DNA from: a virus
Length of the DNA: 20,246 bases
Virus record (IMG/VR): IMGVR_UViG_3300044701_002379
Location: 1-20,246 of that record
Direction: 5' to 3' (one strand)
Within the stretch, counting starts at the first letter, position 1, and the number at the start of each line of letters is the position of its first letter. Both the position numbers and the translations under genes were made by a program. The notes beneath the pieces are model-generated. The model searched no databases. It saw only the letters and a list, made by a program, of their open reading frames with translations, and was not told the origin of the DNA. Below are positions 13,080-19,868 of the stretch, piece after piece.

Positions 13080-14377
13080 TATTCAGCCTCACCTTCTGCA
13101 ACATCTTCTGCCGCTTCGGCTGGCGTGTCCTGTGATTCAATTTCGGCATAGCCCATGATCTGCCGTGCCTCATTGAGCGACAACAGGCCGGATTGATACA
13201 AGGCCACGGCTCGATCTGACAAGGCTTTCGTATCTGCGGCTAACTCTTCAATCTGACTGGTATCAAACCTGACAGTTAGCATGCTATCAGGCTGAGCAAT
13301 CGCGCCGTCATAGCCGGTGGGAAGCGTTCGCACCAGCCTTGTAAGCTGCATTGAAAGCAGTTCCAAGAATGGAATAATCGCGTCCCTCCAGCTTGCCCGA
13401 TTGGCTTCAATCAGGTTGCTGTATGTTTTGCCCGTGTCGGGTTGTTTCAGCGACATTGGCGACCAGCCCAAGACACCGCAGACACGGGCCACTGCAATTT
13501 CGGTCATCTCTTGAACGGATAAATCTTTCGGGCTGAATCCCGGCGTTTTGATGTCAAGCTCGCCACCCTTGAAGATCAATGGCCTGCCGACGCCCTTGCC
13601 AGACACAGCCCGCTTGATGTCAGACTGAAGTACCGCGATATTGTCAGATGTCATCATCTGCGCCCCGGTGCCGGTCAGACTGACCAGCCAAGAAGGGACA
13701 CCCGATCGGCTCAAGATGGTTGTTTCATAGATTGCAGTCAGCTTGATCAGTGCCAACTCTGCCCGCACTGCCTCAAGCGGCGAACGGCCCCTTGCGGCTG
13801 TGGTCGATGACTTGCCGACCCGGAAATGCAGCATCCGCATGCGAGGTGTCGTGAACTGGAAGCCCCGCCCACCATCGAAGCCGACAAAGGGATATTCGGT
13901 GATTTCACCGATGGCCTGCCCGTATTTCGGCACTTGAAGCCAACTGTAGGGGATTGGCTGAAGTTCTCTGATCGTGCCACCCGTCTGGGTGTCTCTGTCA
14001 GAGATGGCAGGTACGTAGGCGTTGCCATCCTCCAAAAGCTGTTGATAGATAAATTCAACCAGCGTGCTTTCAGTCTCACCTGGTGCCGGTTCTTTCCAGA
14101 TCTGGATTAATGGATGGTCAACCGGCTCAAATCCGCCTTCCTCATCAAAGTAGCCGACCTGCAATATGGCCTTGCTGACGTTCCGCCGCATGGCTTCAAT
14201 CGCGGCACGAATGACGGGGTTGTCACAATACGGTCTGGCAAGATTGGCGTAATCGTCGCTTAACGCGTTGATCACATCGACTGACCATGCCGATACGTCG
14301 ATCTCAGTAGAATCAGCGGTAACGCCCGTGCGAAGTGCTTTCGAGCGGAGCCAGTTGAGTGGGTTGTAATCAGGCAT
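13079..14377 (-). CDS. Portal protein, HK97 family
   Basis: The 432-residue protein contains the portal pattern: a helix-rich wing start (NPVIRAAIEAMRRNVSKAIL), HPLIQIWKEPAP.E, LLEDGNAYVPAISD, then the clip/stem region (IAVARVCGVLGWSPMSLKQP) and a C-terminal TYSNLIEANRASWRDAIIPF stretch, typical of HK97-type portals (Phage_portal). The dodecameric portal ring forms the packaging vertex and links to the terminase upstream and the connector proteins. Its start overlaps the methyltransferase stop by eight bases. The end (about residues 410-432) is very acidic, a usual variable tail. Length is normal for the family. Confidence 0.92.
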   Translation of the reverse strand: MPDYNPLNWLRSKALRTGVTADSTEIDVSAWSVDVINALSDDYANLARPYCDNPVIRAAIEAMRRNVSKAILQVGYFDEEGGFEPVDHPLIQIWKEPAPGETESTLVEFIYQQLLEDGNAYVPAISDRDTQTGGTIRELQPIPYSWLQVPKYGQAIGEITEYPFVGFDGGRGFQFTTPRMRMLHFRVGKSSTTAARGRSPLEAVRAELALIKLTAIYETTILSRSGVPSWLVSLTGTGAQMMTSDNIAVLQSDIKRAVSGKGVGRPLIFKGGELDIKTPGFSPKDLSVQEMTEIAVARVCGVLGWSPMSLKQPDTGKTYSNLIEANRASWRDAIIPFLELLSMQLTRLVRTLPTGYDGAIAQPDSMLTVRFDTSQIEELAADTKALSDRAVALYQSGLLSLNEARQIMGYAEIESQDTPAEAAEDVAEGEAE

Positions 14378-15539
14378 TTGTAAATAGCGGTGCTTTATTT
14401 AATTCGTTTTCAATGCGTTTTCGTGCGATTTCAGCGTATTCAGGATTCAATTCAATGCCGATGAATTTAAACCCTTCACGCAAGGCTGCAACACCCGTTG
14501 AGCCGCTGCCCATAAACGGGTCAAGTATGGTGCCGCCCGGCGGTGTAATGAGTCGGCAGAGATAGGCCATTAAATCGATAGGTTTAACGGTCGGGTGGTG
14601 GTTCGTTCGTGGCCCTGATTCGGCTGTTGGTGGCCGCTCGCCATTCGTTACCCGATAATCTTGATCAGTCCATTTATTGCCATTAACACGATGGATTGAT
14701 TCCATCCCATCTAATCCCGCTTCCCGCTCTGCCTTGCTTGCTTTCGGGCAGTAGAAGAAACGGGCGGCGGAACCTACTAAATCTGTCACCTCATCGCTGC
14801 CATCGTGGATGAAATTGGCAGGCCAGCGGCCGGCGGCCGGGGTGACATTTCCGCCATTGCCTACACTGTTACTGATACACCAACCAGCAGGTGAACCGCT
14901 TCCAGTTGGAGATTTTTCGTTTCCAATCTCCACCCTACACCCATCGATATTCAGCCCGCCCGTTCCGTGTTCGAGTACGTTCGCTGCGACTGTGCCAGTG
15001 AGCGGTTTGCGGGCCATTGTGATCGGCTCCAGGGCGGGCTTCAGCGCAGTGCCCCAGCCGGCCCACTGCTGGGCTTCGGGGGTGGCGGGGGCGGTAAGCG
15101 GATCTCCGTCTTTATTTGTGTTGAGCCCAATACACGCGATATTGCCCGCACACCGGCCTTTGTTGTCTTTCGTGCCCACCACCTCCCGCTCAGCCCCTGC
15201 CGCCTTGTCAATCGCCTTGCTCACGTCCAGCGACTTCGGAAACCCCGACCCGTAAACCCATGCGATCATGTCCCGGATCTCAAAGCCCGCATCCTCAATC
15301 CGCACCGCCATGCGGTGTTGCGTTCGCGTACCGGCAAATGCCAGCAAATGTCCACCCGGTTTCAGTACCCGCAAACACTCCTGCCAGATGTCAGTTGACG
15401 GGACATCGTAGTCCCACTTTTTATTCATGAAAGCAAGCCCATACGGCGGATCGGTCACAATCGCATCGATTGATTCAGCGTCTAATGTCTTGAGAACGTC
15501 CAGACAATCGCCGGTATGCAGGCTGTAGGGTTGCGTCAT
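14370..15539 (-). CDS. DNA methyltransferase (beta-type, N6-adenine or N4-cytosine)
   Basis: The 389-residue enzyme transfers a methyl group from S-adenosylmethionine to a DNA base. It has the catalytic motif DPPYG at residues 30-34. The S-adenosylmethionine-binding motif DPFMGSGSTG lies near the end (340-349), preceded by HPTVKPIDLM (motif X). Catalytic motif first and binding motif last defines the beta class. DPPY favours adenine methylation. The region between (about 100-310) is the variable target-recognition domain. I start at ATG 15539 because it overlaps the terminase stop (ATGA); a GTG three codons earlier has no ribosome binding site. No cognate restriction gene is nearby, so it is probably an orphan enzyme for evading host restriction. 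It interrupts the usual terminase-portal order. Confidence 0.92.
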   Translation of the reverse strand: MTQPYSLHTGDCLDVLKTLDAESIDAIVTDPPYGLAFMNKKWDYDVPSTDIWQECLRVLKPGGHLLAFAGTRTQHRMAVRIEDAGFEIRDMIAWVYGSGFPKSLDVSKAIDKAAGAEREVVGTKDNKGRCAGNIACIGLNTNKDGDPLTAPATPEAQQWAGWGTALKPALEPITMARKPLTGTVAANVLEHGTGGLNIDGCRVEIGNEKSPTGSGSPAGWCISNSVGNGGNVTPAAGRWPANFIHDGSDEVTDLVGSAARFFYCPKASKAEREAGLDGMESIHRVNGNKWTDQDYRVTNGERPPTAESGPRTNHHPTVKPIDLMAYLCRLITPPGGTILDPFMGSGSTGVAALREGFKFIGIELNPEYAEIARKRIENELNKAPLFTNA

Positions 15540-16882
15540 GAAAACCACTGAAAAGAGCCGTTTCTGCTCAGGTAGTTGAAAGCGTCGGCTGCCGCGTCCA
15601 CTTGGTCATCATGCTGGCCAGTCGGGAAGCTGCAAAGCTCATCGATGAAAGCCCTGTTCCAGTCGCCCCGCTCAAGCTCCACAAGGCCAGCCTCACAAGC
15701 TGCCGCGAACGGCATGGCCCGCACTTCTTTAGAACCTGTAGGCCGGGCTGAAACAGTCGCGAACCCTGCCAGATTAATCTTGTCCTGTTCCACCTGATCG
15801 ACACCCGCGGCACCGGGATCTTGAGCAAGGTGAACAATCGTCTGAAGCCCGTCTATCTCTGCTGTTTGTCGCTGGATGGTTCGCCGTTGGGCTGGTGACC
15901 ATTGACCTCGTACAACGTGGGAGATTCGGTATCGATCACCGATTCGGCACATTCTGACGCCGCAGGTGTAGTCGCCCGCCCCCGGCGTTGCCGCTGTATC
16001 GTAAGCGCGGCAAGCCAGCCCTGAGCTATTGCCCCCGTCAACAATAGGCAACCAATCGTGACGGAAGAAGCCACCAGATCTAGGGCTAGGTCGCTGCTGA
16101 TAGAGGGCTGAGAATGCATAAGAACCAATGGCCTTTTTAATTCTGTCAAAGTCTGCGACGTTGTAACGATCTGGCCAGAGTGCTTGCCCCGGCTCTCTGC
16201 CGAGCGTATCACCTTCTTCGGCAATCGCTGGCAGGCTCACCACGTCCCACCGTTCACCGCCGTTATTTGCTTCTTCGAGCAACTGGCCTGCAAGGTCGAG
16301 CGAGTGCCAGCGGGTCATGATCAGCACGATAGCCGCGCCGGGGTGAAGGCGGGTGTAAAGGTCGTTTTGATACCAGTCGAGAACTCTTGCCCGGTAGGTC
16401 GGTGATTCAGCCTCTTGGCGGCTCTTCACTGGGTCATCGATAACGACCAGATCGGCACCGTAGCCCGTTACACCTGACCCGACACCGACCGCATACAACC
16501 CGCCGCCGTGGATACTTGACCACTGATTCTGTTTGTTTGAATCGTTGGCAAATTGAAAACCGAACCGACTGACGAGCCGCCGTGTTTGTCGGCTGAATGT
16601 GCAGGCGAGGCTGTGATTATAGGCTCCGACAATTACCCGCATGGTTTGGTTGCGGAGTAGTCGATAGGCCGGGTAATGAATCGTTGATTGTTCGCTTTTG
16701 CCGTGCCGTGGTGGCAGGAAAAGCATCAATCGCGTAATTTCGCCGTTTGTTACTCGGTCAAGCCGATTTCGGCAGAGTTTAAGATGATTCGGATGCCACT
16801 GATGATTCGGACTGACACGCTCTAAAAACTGCCATAAACCAGCTTTAATCAAGCTGTTCCGGGGCTGGCTCAGGGTCATCAT
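15536..16882 (-). CDS. terL: Terminase large subunit
   Basis: The 448-residue DNA packaging motor has the ATPase Walker A motif LPPRHGKSE (56-64), Walker B LVVIDD (145-150), the coupling motif TRWH (190-193) and the RNase-H-type nuclease domain. The nuclease domain shows Asp295 in YDTAAT, an acidic region in AQDPGAAGVDQ (353-363) and GQHDDQVDA (422-430) with candidate acidic metal ligands. It translocates genomic DNA into the procapsid at the portal and cuts it. The start is tentatively the first ATG at 16882, which overlaps the small subunit by 38 bases; a second ATG follows at once. Its stop overlaps the methyltransferase ATG. Confidence 0.95.
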   Translation of the reverse strand: MMTLSQPRNSLIKAGLWQFLERVSPNHQWHPNHLKLCRNRLDRVTNGEITRLMLFLPPRHGKSEQSTIHYPAYRLLRNQTMRVIVGAYNHSLACTFSRQTRRLVSRFGFQFANDSNKQNQWSSIHGGGLYAVGVGSGVTGYGADLVVIDDPVKSRQEAESPTYRARVLDWYQNDLYTRLHPGAAIVLIMTRWHSLDLAGQLLEEANNGGERWDVVSLPAIAEEGDTLGREPGQALWPDRYNVADFDRIKKAIGSYAFSALYQQRPSPRSGGFFRHDWLPIVDGGNSSGLACRAYDTAATPGAGDYTCGVRMCRIGDRYRISHVVRGQWSPAQRRTIQRQTAEIDGLQTIVHLAQDPGAAGVDQVEQDKINLAGFATVSARPTGSKEVRAMPFAAACEAGLVELERGDWNRAFIDELCSFPTGQHDDQVDAAADAFNYLSRNGSFQWFS

Positions 16883-17153
16883 CGTAGTTGTTTAACGTGT
16901 CGCCTGATTGATCGCTTGCGGCAACCTTGCCATTCAGTCTGTCGTAGATGGCTTGCCAATAACGAAAGTCGCCACCCAATGCTTGTTTCAATCCAACTTC
17001 AACCAGCTTGTCGAGTAAATCTGGCGAATTAACCAGAACCCTATCAAGGGCCTCATTCATATCCGGTCGTTTGGGCCTGCCTTTTGGGTTGCCGCTTTCG
17101 CCCGGCTTCCAAGGTGGTCGAAGTCCTGACCTGTCAGGATTAAGGTTTGCCAT
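16845..17153 (-). CDS. terS: Terminase small subunit (putative)
   Basis: The 102-residue basic protein has an N-terminal KPGESGNPKGRPKR-type segment, seen in a family of small terminase-region proteins (FKPG.SGNP.GRPKG), followed by a helical part with LDRVLVNSPDLLDKLVEVGL. It ends in an acidic tail. It directly precedes the large subunit and overlaps it by 38 bases. I choose ATG at 17153; an upstream in-frame TTG would add nine basic residues but has no ribosome binding site either. It would recognise the packaging site and recruit the large subunit. Identification rests mainly on position and the short motif. Confidence 0.65.
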   Translation of the reverse strand: MANLNPDRSGLRPPWKPGESGNPKGRPKRPDMNEALDRVLVNSPDLLDKLVEVGLKQALGGDFRYWQAIYDRLNGKVAASDQSGDTLNNYDDDPEPAPEQLD

Positions 17154-17182
17154 TTCAGTACGGTGCTTTTTTCGGTGCAATC

Positions 17183-17200
17183 ATCGGTGAAACTACCGAT
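17183..17200 (-). other. Short hairpin upstream of the small terminase start
   Basis: ATCGGT and ACCGAT form a six-base stem around AGTTTC on the minus-strand transcript, starting four bases after the upstream stop codon. No U-run follows, so it is unlikely to terminate transcription. The small terminase lacks a ribosome binding site, and the hairpin could affect its translation. This is speculative. Confidence 0.3.
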
Positions 17201-17204
17201 ATTG

Positions 17205-17630
17205 TCACCAGTCCACCCGCCCCCGCAGATTAACCATCGATTCAATCGCACCGCGGCCCGGCTGGGCACCCTTGTTTCGTCGCTTGTTGCCGGTCAGCCG
17301 CTGCATCTCTGCATTACGTTTGATGCGTGCCTCGCTAATGACCTTTTGGAGTGCATACTGGCGTTGCTCCCACCTTGCCGCAGCTTGCAGAACCGCATCA
17401 AATTTCTTATCGGCCCTGAGACATTTCAGGCAGATGGCGGGCTTGATCTTCTCAAGGCTCCTGCCACTGTCGCAGACCCCGCACGGTGATTTCTGGCTTG
17501 ACTCTCGCCAGCCGTCAGGTGGCATCATACCGACCAGTTCAACCGTCTGCCCGCCCAGGTACACTCTGACCTGCGCTTCGGCCCGTCGGTTAATTTGATC
17601 TTCAGATAATTCTTCTGACAACGAATCCAT
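17205..17630 (-). CDS. Zn-ribbon hypothetical protein upstream of the terminase
   Basis: The 141-residue protein has a four-Cys zinc-ribbon pattern: PCGVCDSG (about 49-56) and ICLKCLR (about 66-72). The N-terminus is acidic (SEELSEDQINRR), the region after the Cys set is helical (LQAAARWEQRQYALQKVISE) and the end is basic (LTGNKRRNKGAQPGRG). A zinc ribbon with a basic tail suggests nucleic acid binding. I do not recognise the family. It is the first gene of the packaging run and starts at an ATG after a 56-base A/T-rich gap, with no clear ribosome binding site. Confidence 0.55.
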   Translation of the reverse strand: MDSLSEELSEDQINRRAEAQVRVYLGGQTVELVGMMPPDGWRESSQKSPCGVCDSGRSLEKIKPAICLKCLRADKKFDAVLQAAARWEQRQYALQKVISEARIKRNAEMQRLTGNKRRNKGAQPGRGAIESMVNLRGRVDW

Positions 17631-17686
17631 TAAATATTGACACTAAACGCTAAAAAAAATTACCGCAATCGCAAATAAAAAAAGTT
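17631..17686 (-). other. A/T-rich intergenic spacer before the packaging genes
   Basis: This 56-base spacer is very A/T-rich (runs of 8 T and 7 T on the minus strand). It could hold a promoter or weak terminator for the packaging operon, but I find no convincing -10/-35 pair or GC-rich stem. It is the only A/T-rich spacer of its kind in the window. Confidence 0.35.
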
Positions 17687-17884
17687 TTATTTGTTTGGGA
17701 AATCAATGATTTCCGGCTCGTTAATTTCGCCCCATTTATGGAACCGCTTCAGCGGTGTTATCTCTTCTTCGTAAATCTCTGAGATTCTGAAATTGCCGTC
17801 ATCTTTACAAATAGCCGACACCACCCGCGTAACGAGTCGGTCTGGGTGTCGGTACTGGAAGTTGATGAATTTCTTGGTCGGCAT
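17687..17884 (-). CDS. Small hypothetical protein, possibly leaderless
   Basis: The 65-residue protein has an N-terminal basic segment (PTKKFINFQYRHPDRLVTR), a central acidic part (YEEEIT) and aromatic residues near the end (RFHKWGEINEPEIIDFPNK). It looks like a compact beta/alpha mini-domain of unknown family. I use ATG at 17884; an in-frame TTG at 17902 would lie inside the promoter-like repeat. No Shine-Dalgarno precedes the ATG, but an extended -10 box ends six bases before it, so the transcript may start at or near the ATG. Expression would then be set by the adjacent operator-like repeat. Confidence 0.55.
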   Translation of the reverse strand: MPTKKFINFQYRHPDRLVTRVVSAICKDDGNFRISEIYEEEITPLKRFHKWGEINEPEIIDFPNK

Positions 17885-17885
17885 A

Positions 17886-17900
17886 GTGCTATTATAGCAC
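17886..17900 (-). promoter_or_regulatory. Extended -10 promoter inside a 15-base inverted repeat
   Basis: On the minus strand GTGCTATAATAGCAC has seven-base arms around a single central base. It contains TGC followed by TATAAT, an extended -10 element (TATAAT at 17896-17891). The best -35 candidate, TCGAAA with an 18-base spacer, is weak. The repeat overlaps the stop codon of the resolvase gene. A repressor bound to the arms would cover the -10 box. Confidence 0.6.
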
Positions 17901-18344
17901 AACTTCCAGCGTGATTTCGACGCCCGGAGCCTCGTTTACATTGCACCAATGTTTCTGACAGAATCTCTCCGTCACCTGACAATCATCCTTATAGACAATA
18001 CCGGTCAGTGCATCTTCCGTGCATCTGATCAGCTTTGTCAGGTCGGGTTTCTGGATGTGGTGTTTCGGGGCGGTCTCTTTAATCCTGGCCGCATTCCTGC
18101 CGCTGCCGTAGTGGCATTTGGGCCGAGGGAAATAGAAGTCGATGGTCATAGCCACCGCTTCATTTGTCAGCTTGGCCCCGGCGTCAGTCATGGCCTGCTG
18201 AGCATGTAGCGATACGATAGACTGCCAGCTTGTTTTACGCTTGGCGGTGTCCATCACAATGATTCTGCCCGTTTTGGGGTGGGCAAAGGCTTTCTTTGAG
18301 CCGGATGGCGACGCGATGCCTGGGACAAAAAAAGAAAGTTTCAA
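17892..18344 (-). CDS. rusA: RusA-family Holliday junction resolvase
   Basis: The 150-residue protein matches RusA: N-terminal FFVPGIASPSGSKKAF, central FYFPRPKCHYGSG, then QKPDLTKLIRCTEDALTGIV and YKDDCQV. The catalytic carboxylates would be Asp101, Asp111 and Asp120 or Asp121, in a KPDLTKL..EDALTG...KDD context. The position two after Asp101, often Asp in RusA, is Thr103 here. The enzyme cuts four-way DNA junctions during recombination or before packaging. TTG at 18344 is supported by GAGG seven bases upstream; it overlaps the previous gene's stop (TTGA). Length is normal for RusA-like phage proteins, which are usually 120-150. Confidence 0.93.
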   Translation of the reverse strand: MKLSFFVPGIASPSGSKKAFAHPKTGRIIVMDTAKRKTSWQSIVSLHAQQAMTDAGAKLTNEAVAMTIDFYFPRPKCHYGSGRNAARIKETAPKHHIQKPDLTKLIRCTEDALTGIVYKDDCQVTERFCQKHWCNVNEAPGVEITLEVVL

Positions 18345-18739
18345 GGTTGTGCCTCAATTTCTGCAATCTGCTTGCCACGTTCGCTGACAGCCTTTGACAG
18401 ATGGCGTGCAATCCAGATGGGTGAAATCCTCATGTGTTTTGCCGACTCTCTTGGGTCACTTAAAACACGAATACCGTCAACGTACTGCAAATCACATTTA
18501 AGCGGACTTGCTATAAAATCGGCGAAAAACTGCATTGAATCAGGTAGATCGCTTCTCGGATGAAATGTCACTTTCATTGTGTAAGCTGGCAGAAAATGCT
18601 CTTTGTATTTGACCCAGTTAAATTCAATACATTGAATTGGAGTTGGAAATTCTGCCACTACATATTCATTGATCCATTTGCCAATATCTACCAGTTTTGA
18701 CCCCGGAAAATATTTCATAAAACCTTCGTCAAACATCAT
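18341..18739 (-). CDS. Hypothetical protein, 132 aa
   Basis: This unidentified protein has aromatic-rich alternating segments (IQCIEFNWVKYKEHFLPAYT, MKVTFHPRSDLP) suggesting a beta sheet, and a basic C-terminal helix (ARHLSKAVSERGKQIAEIEA). No signal peptide or membrane segment is visible. The DNA appears more A/T-rich than neighbouring genes. Two ATGs overlap the stop of the 35-residue membrane microgene; I use the first. It ends overlapping the RusA TTG start, so it is co-translated with the resolvase. Confidence 0.6.
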   Translation of the reverse strand: MMFDEGFMKYFPGSKLVDIGKWINEYVVAEFPTPIQCIEFNWVKYKEHFLPAYTMKVTFHPRSDLPDSMQFFADFIASPLKCDLQYVDGIRVLSDPRESAKHMRISPIWIARHLSKAVSERGKQIAEIEAQP

Positions 18740-18843
18740 CTACCCCGTTTCATCGCTTGCAGATACTTCACGACCAATACCACCATTACGACTGACAACG
18801 TAAAACACGCCACAGCACCGAGGATTGATAGGGTTATAGTCAT
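18736..18843 (-). CDS. Membrane microprotein, 35 aa
   Basis: This microgene fills the gap between the DUF3310 gene and the next gene with four-base overlaps at both ends (ATGA twice). The product is one transmembrane helix, ITLSILGAVACFTLSVVMVV, extended by LVV, followed by a basic tail (KYLQAMKRGR). Topology would be N-out, C-in by the positive-inside rule. The double coupling argues strongly for a real gene, although no homologue is known to me. It could be a membrane toxin, superinfection-exclusion factor or lysis accessory. Confidence 0.68.
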   Translation of the reverse strand: MTITLSILGAVACFTLSVVMVVLVVKYLQAMKRGR

Positions 18844-19058
18844 TTGTCGTATTCTCGCATTTTTTCAATCCGCTGAATTTCTCTATCTACATACCAACGT
18901 GCTTTTTTCAGATCCTCAATGGCATCGCCCTTTTCACCCGCCCGCCAAAGGTATTTGATAGCGTTGCCACGGCAGAAATTCATGTGTTCCGTAATCTGGA
19001 TGCATTCCACGGCGGACGGGTGGTTTTTGTAGTGGTTGGGGTTGATGGCGTCGCTCAT
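18840..19058 (-). CDS. DUF3310 family protein
   Basis: The 72-residue protein has the family signature: NPNHYKNHPSAVECIQITEH at the start, then GNAIKYLWRAGEKGDAIEDL and KKARWYVDREI. DUF3310 proteins are common in phages, small and conserved, with a suggested link to nucleotide metabolism. Their function is not settled. ATG at 19058 overlaps the stop of the upstream gene (ATGA) and has AAGGGG nine bases before it. An upstream in-frame TTG would extend the protein into the previous gene without any family similarity, so I reject it. Confidence 0.85.
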   Translation of the reverse strand: MSDAINPNHYKNHPSAVECIQITEHMNFCRGNAIKYLWRAGEKGDAIEDLKKARWYVDREIQRIEKMREYDK

Positions 19059-19348
19059 TCGGTCTGCCCCTTCCAGTGTTCGTACTCCCAACCATCTACT
19101 AATGGCTCTCTTTTGTCGGGAACCAAATCTCTGAGTCGTGTCATTGGATGAGAGGCCAGTCTGCCTGTTTTTAAGTTGCGTACCGCCCAGACCGGCGGGC
19201 TGACAATCCCGGCCTCTATGAGTGCGTTGGCAATCTTTTCGATCGGGATTGCCTGGTAATCATTCAGGAACCGCCCGAAATCGGCATCCATGAGTTCCGC
19301 GAATCGTTCGGCCTGCTCTTTTGTTATATCTTCAGGCTTGATCGGCAT
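19055..19348 (-). CDS. Hypothetical protein, 97 aa
   Basis: ATG at 19348 is chosen because GGAGG lies six bases upstream, and the in-frame TTG further upstream would overlap the previous gene. The protein begins with a helical, acidic part (KPEDITKEQAERFAELMDAD), continues FGRFLNDYQAIPIEKIANAL and ends in a short Trp-rich tail (DGWEYEHWKGQTE). No membrane segment or Cys set. I do not recognise a family. It is part of the small cassette with consistently overlapping ends. Confidence 0.6.
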   Translation of the reverse strand: MPIKPEDITKEQAERFAELMDADFGRFLNDYQAIPIEKIANALIEAGIVSPPVWAVRNLKTGRLASHPMTRLRDLVPDKREPLVDGWEYEHWKGQTE

Positions 19349-19868
19349 TGCTGGCCTCCGGATGCTCATCGCACATGCAGAATTTCGGCTGATTGCCGCA
19401 GTTTGGGCATTCAAGGTCGTCCAGCCTATTCCTCAACCGCTCGATCTCCGCCATTAAATAGCCTTTATTTTGGTGCAGGTCACTGTTGATGTGTTCGTAT
19501 GATTTTATTTCAAGAGCCTGTCTGTGCATTCCTCTGTTCAGCATCTTTAGCTCTCTCCGCTGGTGCTTAATTCGCCGCTGTAATGCTGCACGCTGAAACA
19601 CTTCAGCCGGTATAGCGGTATTTTCCAGTTGCTTTGCCTTTAACTCAAGATAGCGGACATACAAAGCCACCTGCTGCAAGAGTCTTCCATTATTGTCAAG
19701 CATGAGATCATCTCTGCCCCAATACCTGATTAGTTGCTTGGCTTCCTTCCATGGATCATCTGCTTGTTTTTCAATTTCGGCAATCTTTGTCTCAAACTTT
19801 TGCATGGCTTCTTTTGCCGCTTCAAGTGCGGCTATTTCAGCCTTGAGTTGTTCAATCTGTTCTCTCAT
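19332..19868 (-). CDS. Coiled-coil protein with C-terminal Zn ribbon
   Basis: The 178-residue protein starts at ATG 19868, overlapping the upstream stop (ATGA). Residues 1-40 are a long coiled coil (REQIEQLKAEIAALEAAKEA). The middle is helical and basic (RRIKHQRRELKMLNRGMHRQ). The end contains a four-Cys zinc ribbon, LECPNCGNQPKFCMCDEH, and an Ala-rich tail. The longer frame to a GTG further upstream would overlap the previous gene by about 100 bases and is unlikely. A coiled coil plus Zn ribbon suggests an oligomeric DNA- or RNA-binding factor, possibly a transcription or replication accessory. Family not recognised. Confidence 0.6.
   Translation of the reverse strand: MREQIEQLKAEIAALEAAKEAMQKFETKIAEIEKQADDPWKEAKQLIRYWGRDDLMLDNNGRLLQQVALYVRYLELKAKQLENTAIPAEVFQRAALQRRIKHQRRELKMLNRGMHRQALEIKSYEHINSDLHQNKGYLMAEIERLRNRLDDLECPNCGNQPKFCMCDEHPEASNADQA

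Noticed and set aside
14809-15398. Two long plus-strand ORFs opposite the methyltransferase
   Set aside because: Antisense to a gene with intact catalytic motifs; Pro/Ser/Arg-rich composition is typical of shadows.
17154-17200. Rho-independent terminator before the small terminase
   Set aside because: The stem has only six pairs and is not followed by a U-run.
17638-17666. Plus-strand TTGACA as a promoter
   Set aside because: No -10 hexamer lies at 16-18 bases and no plus-strand gene follows.
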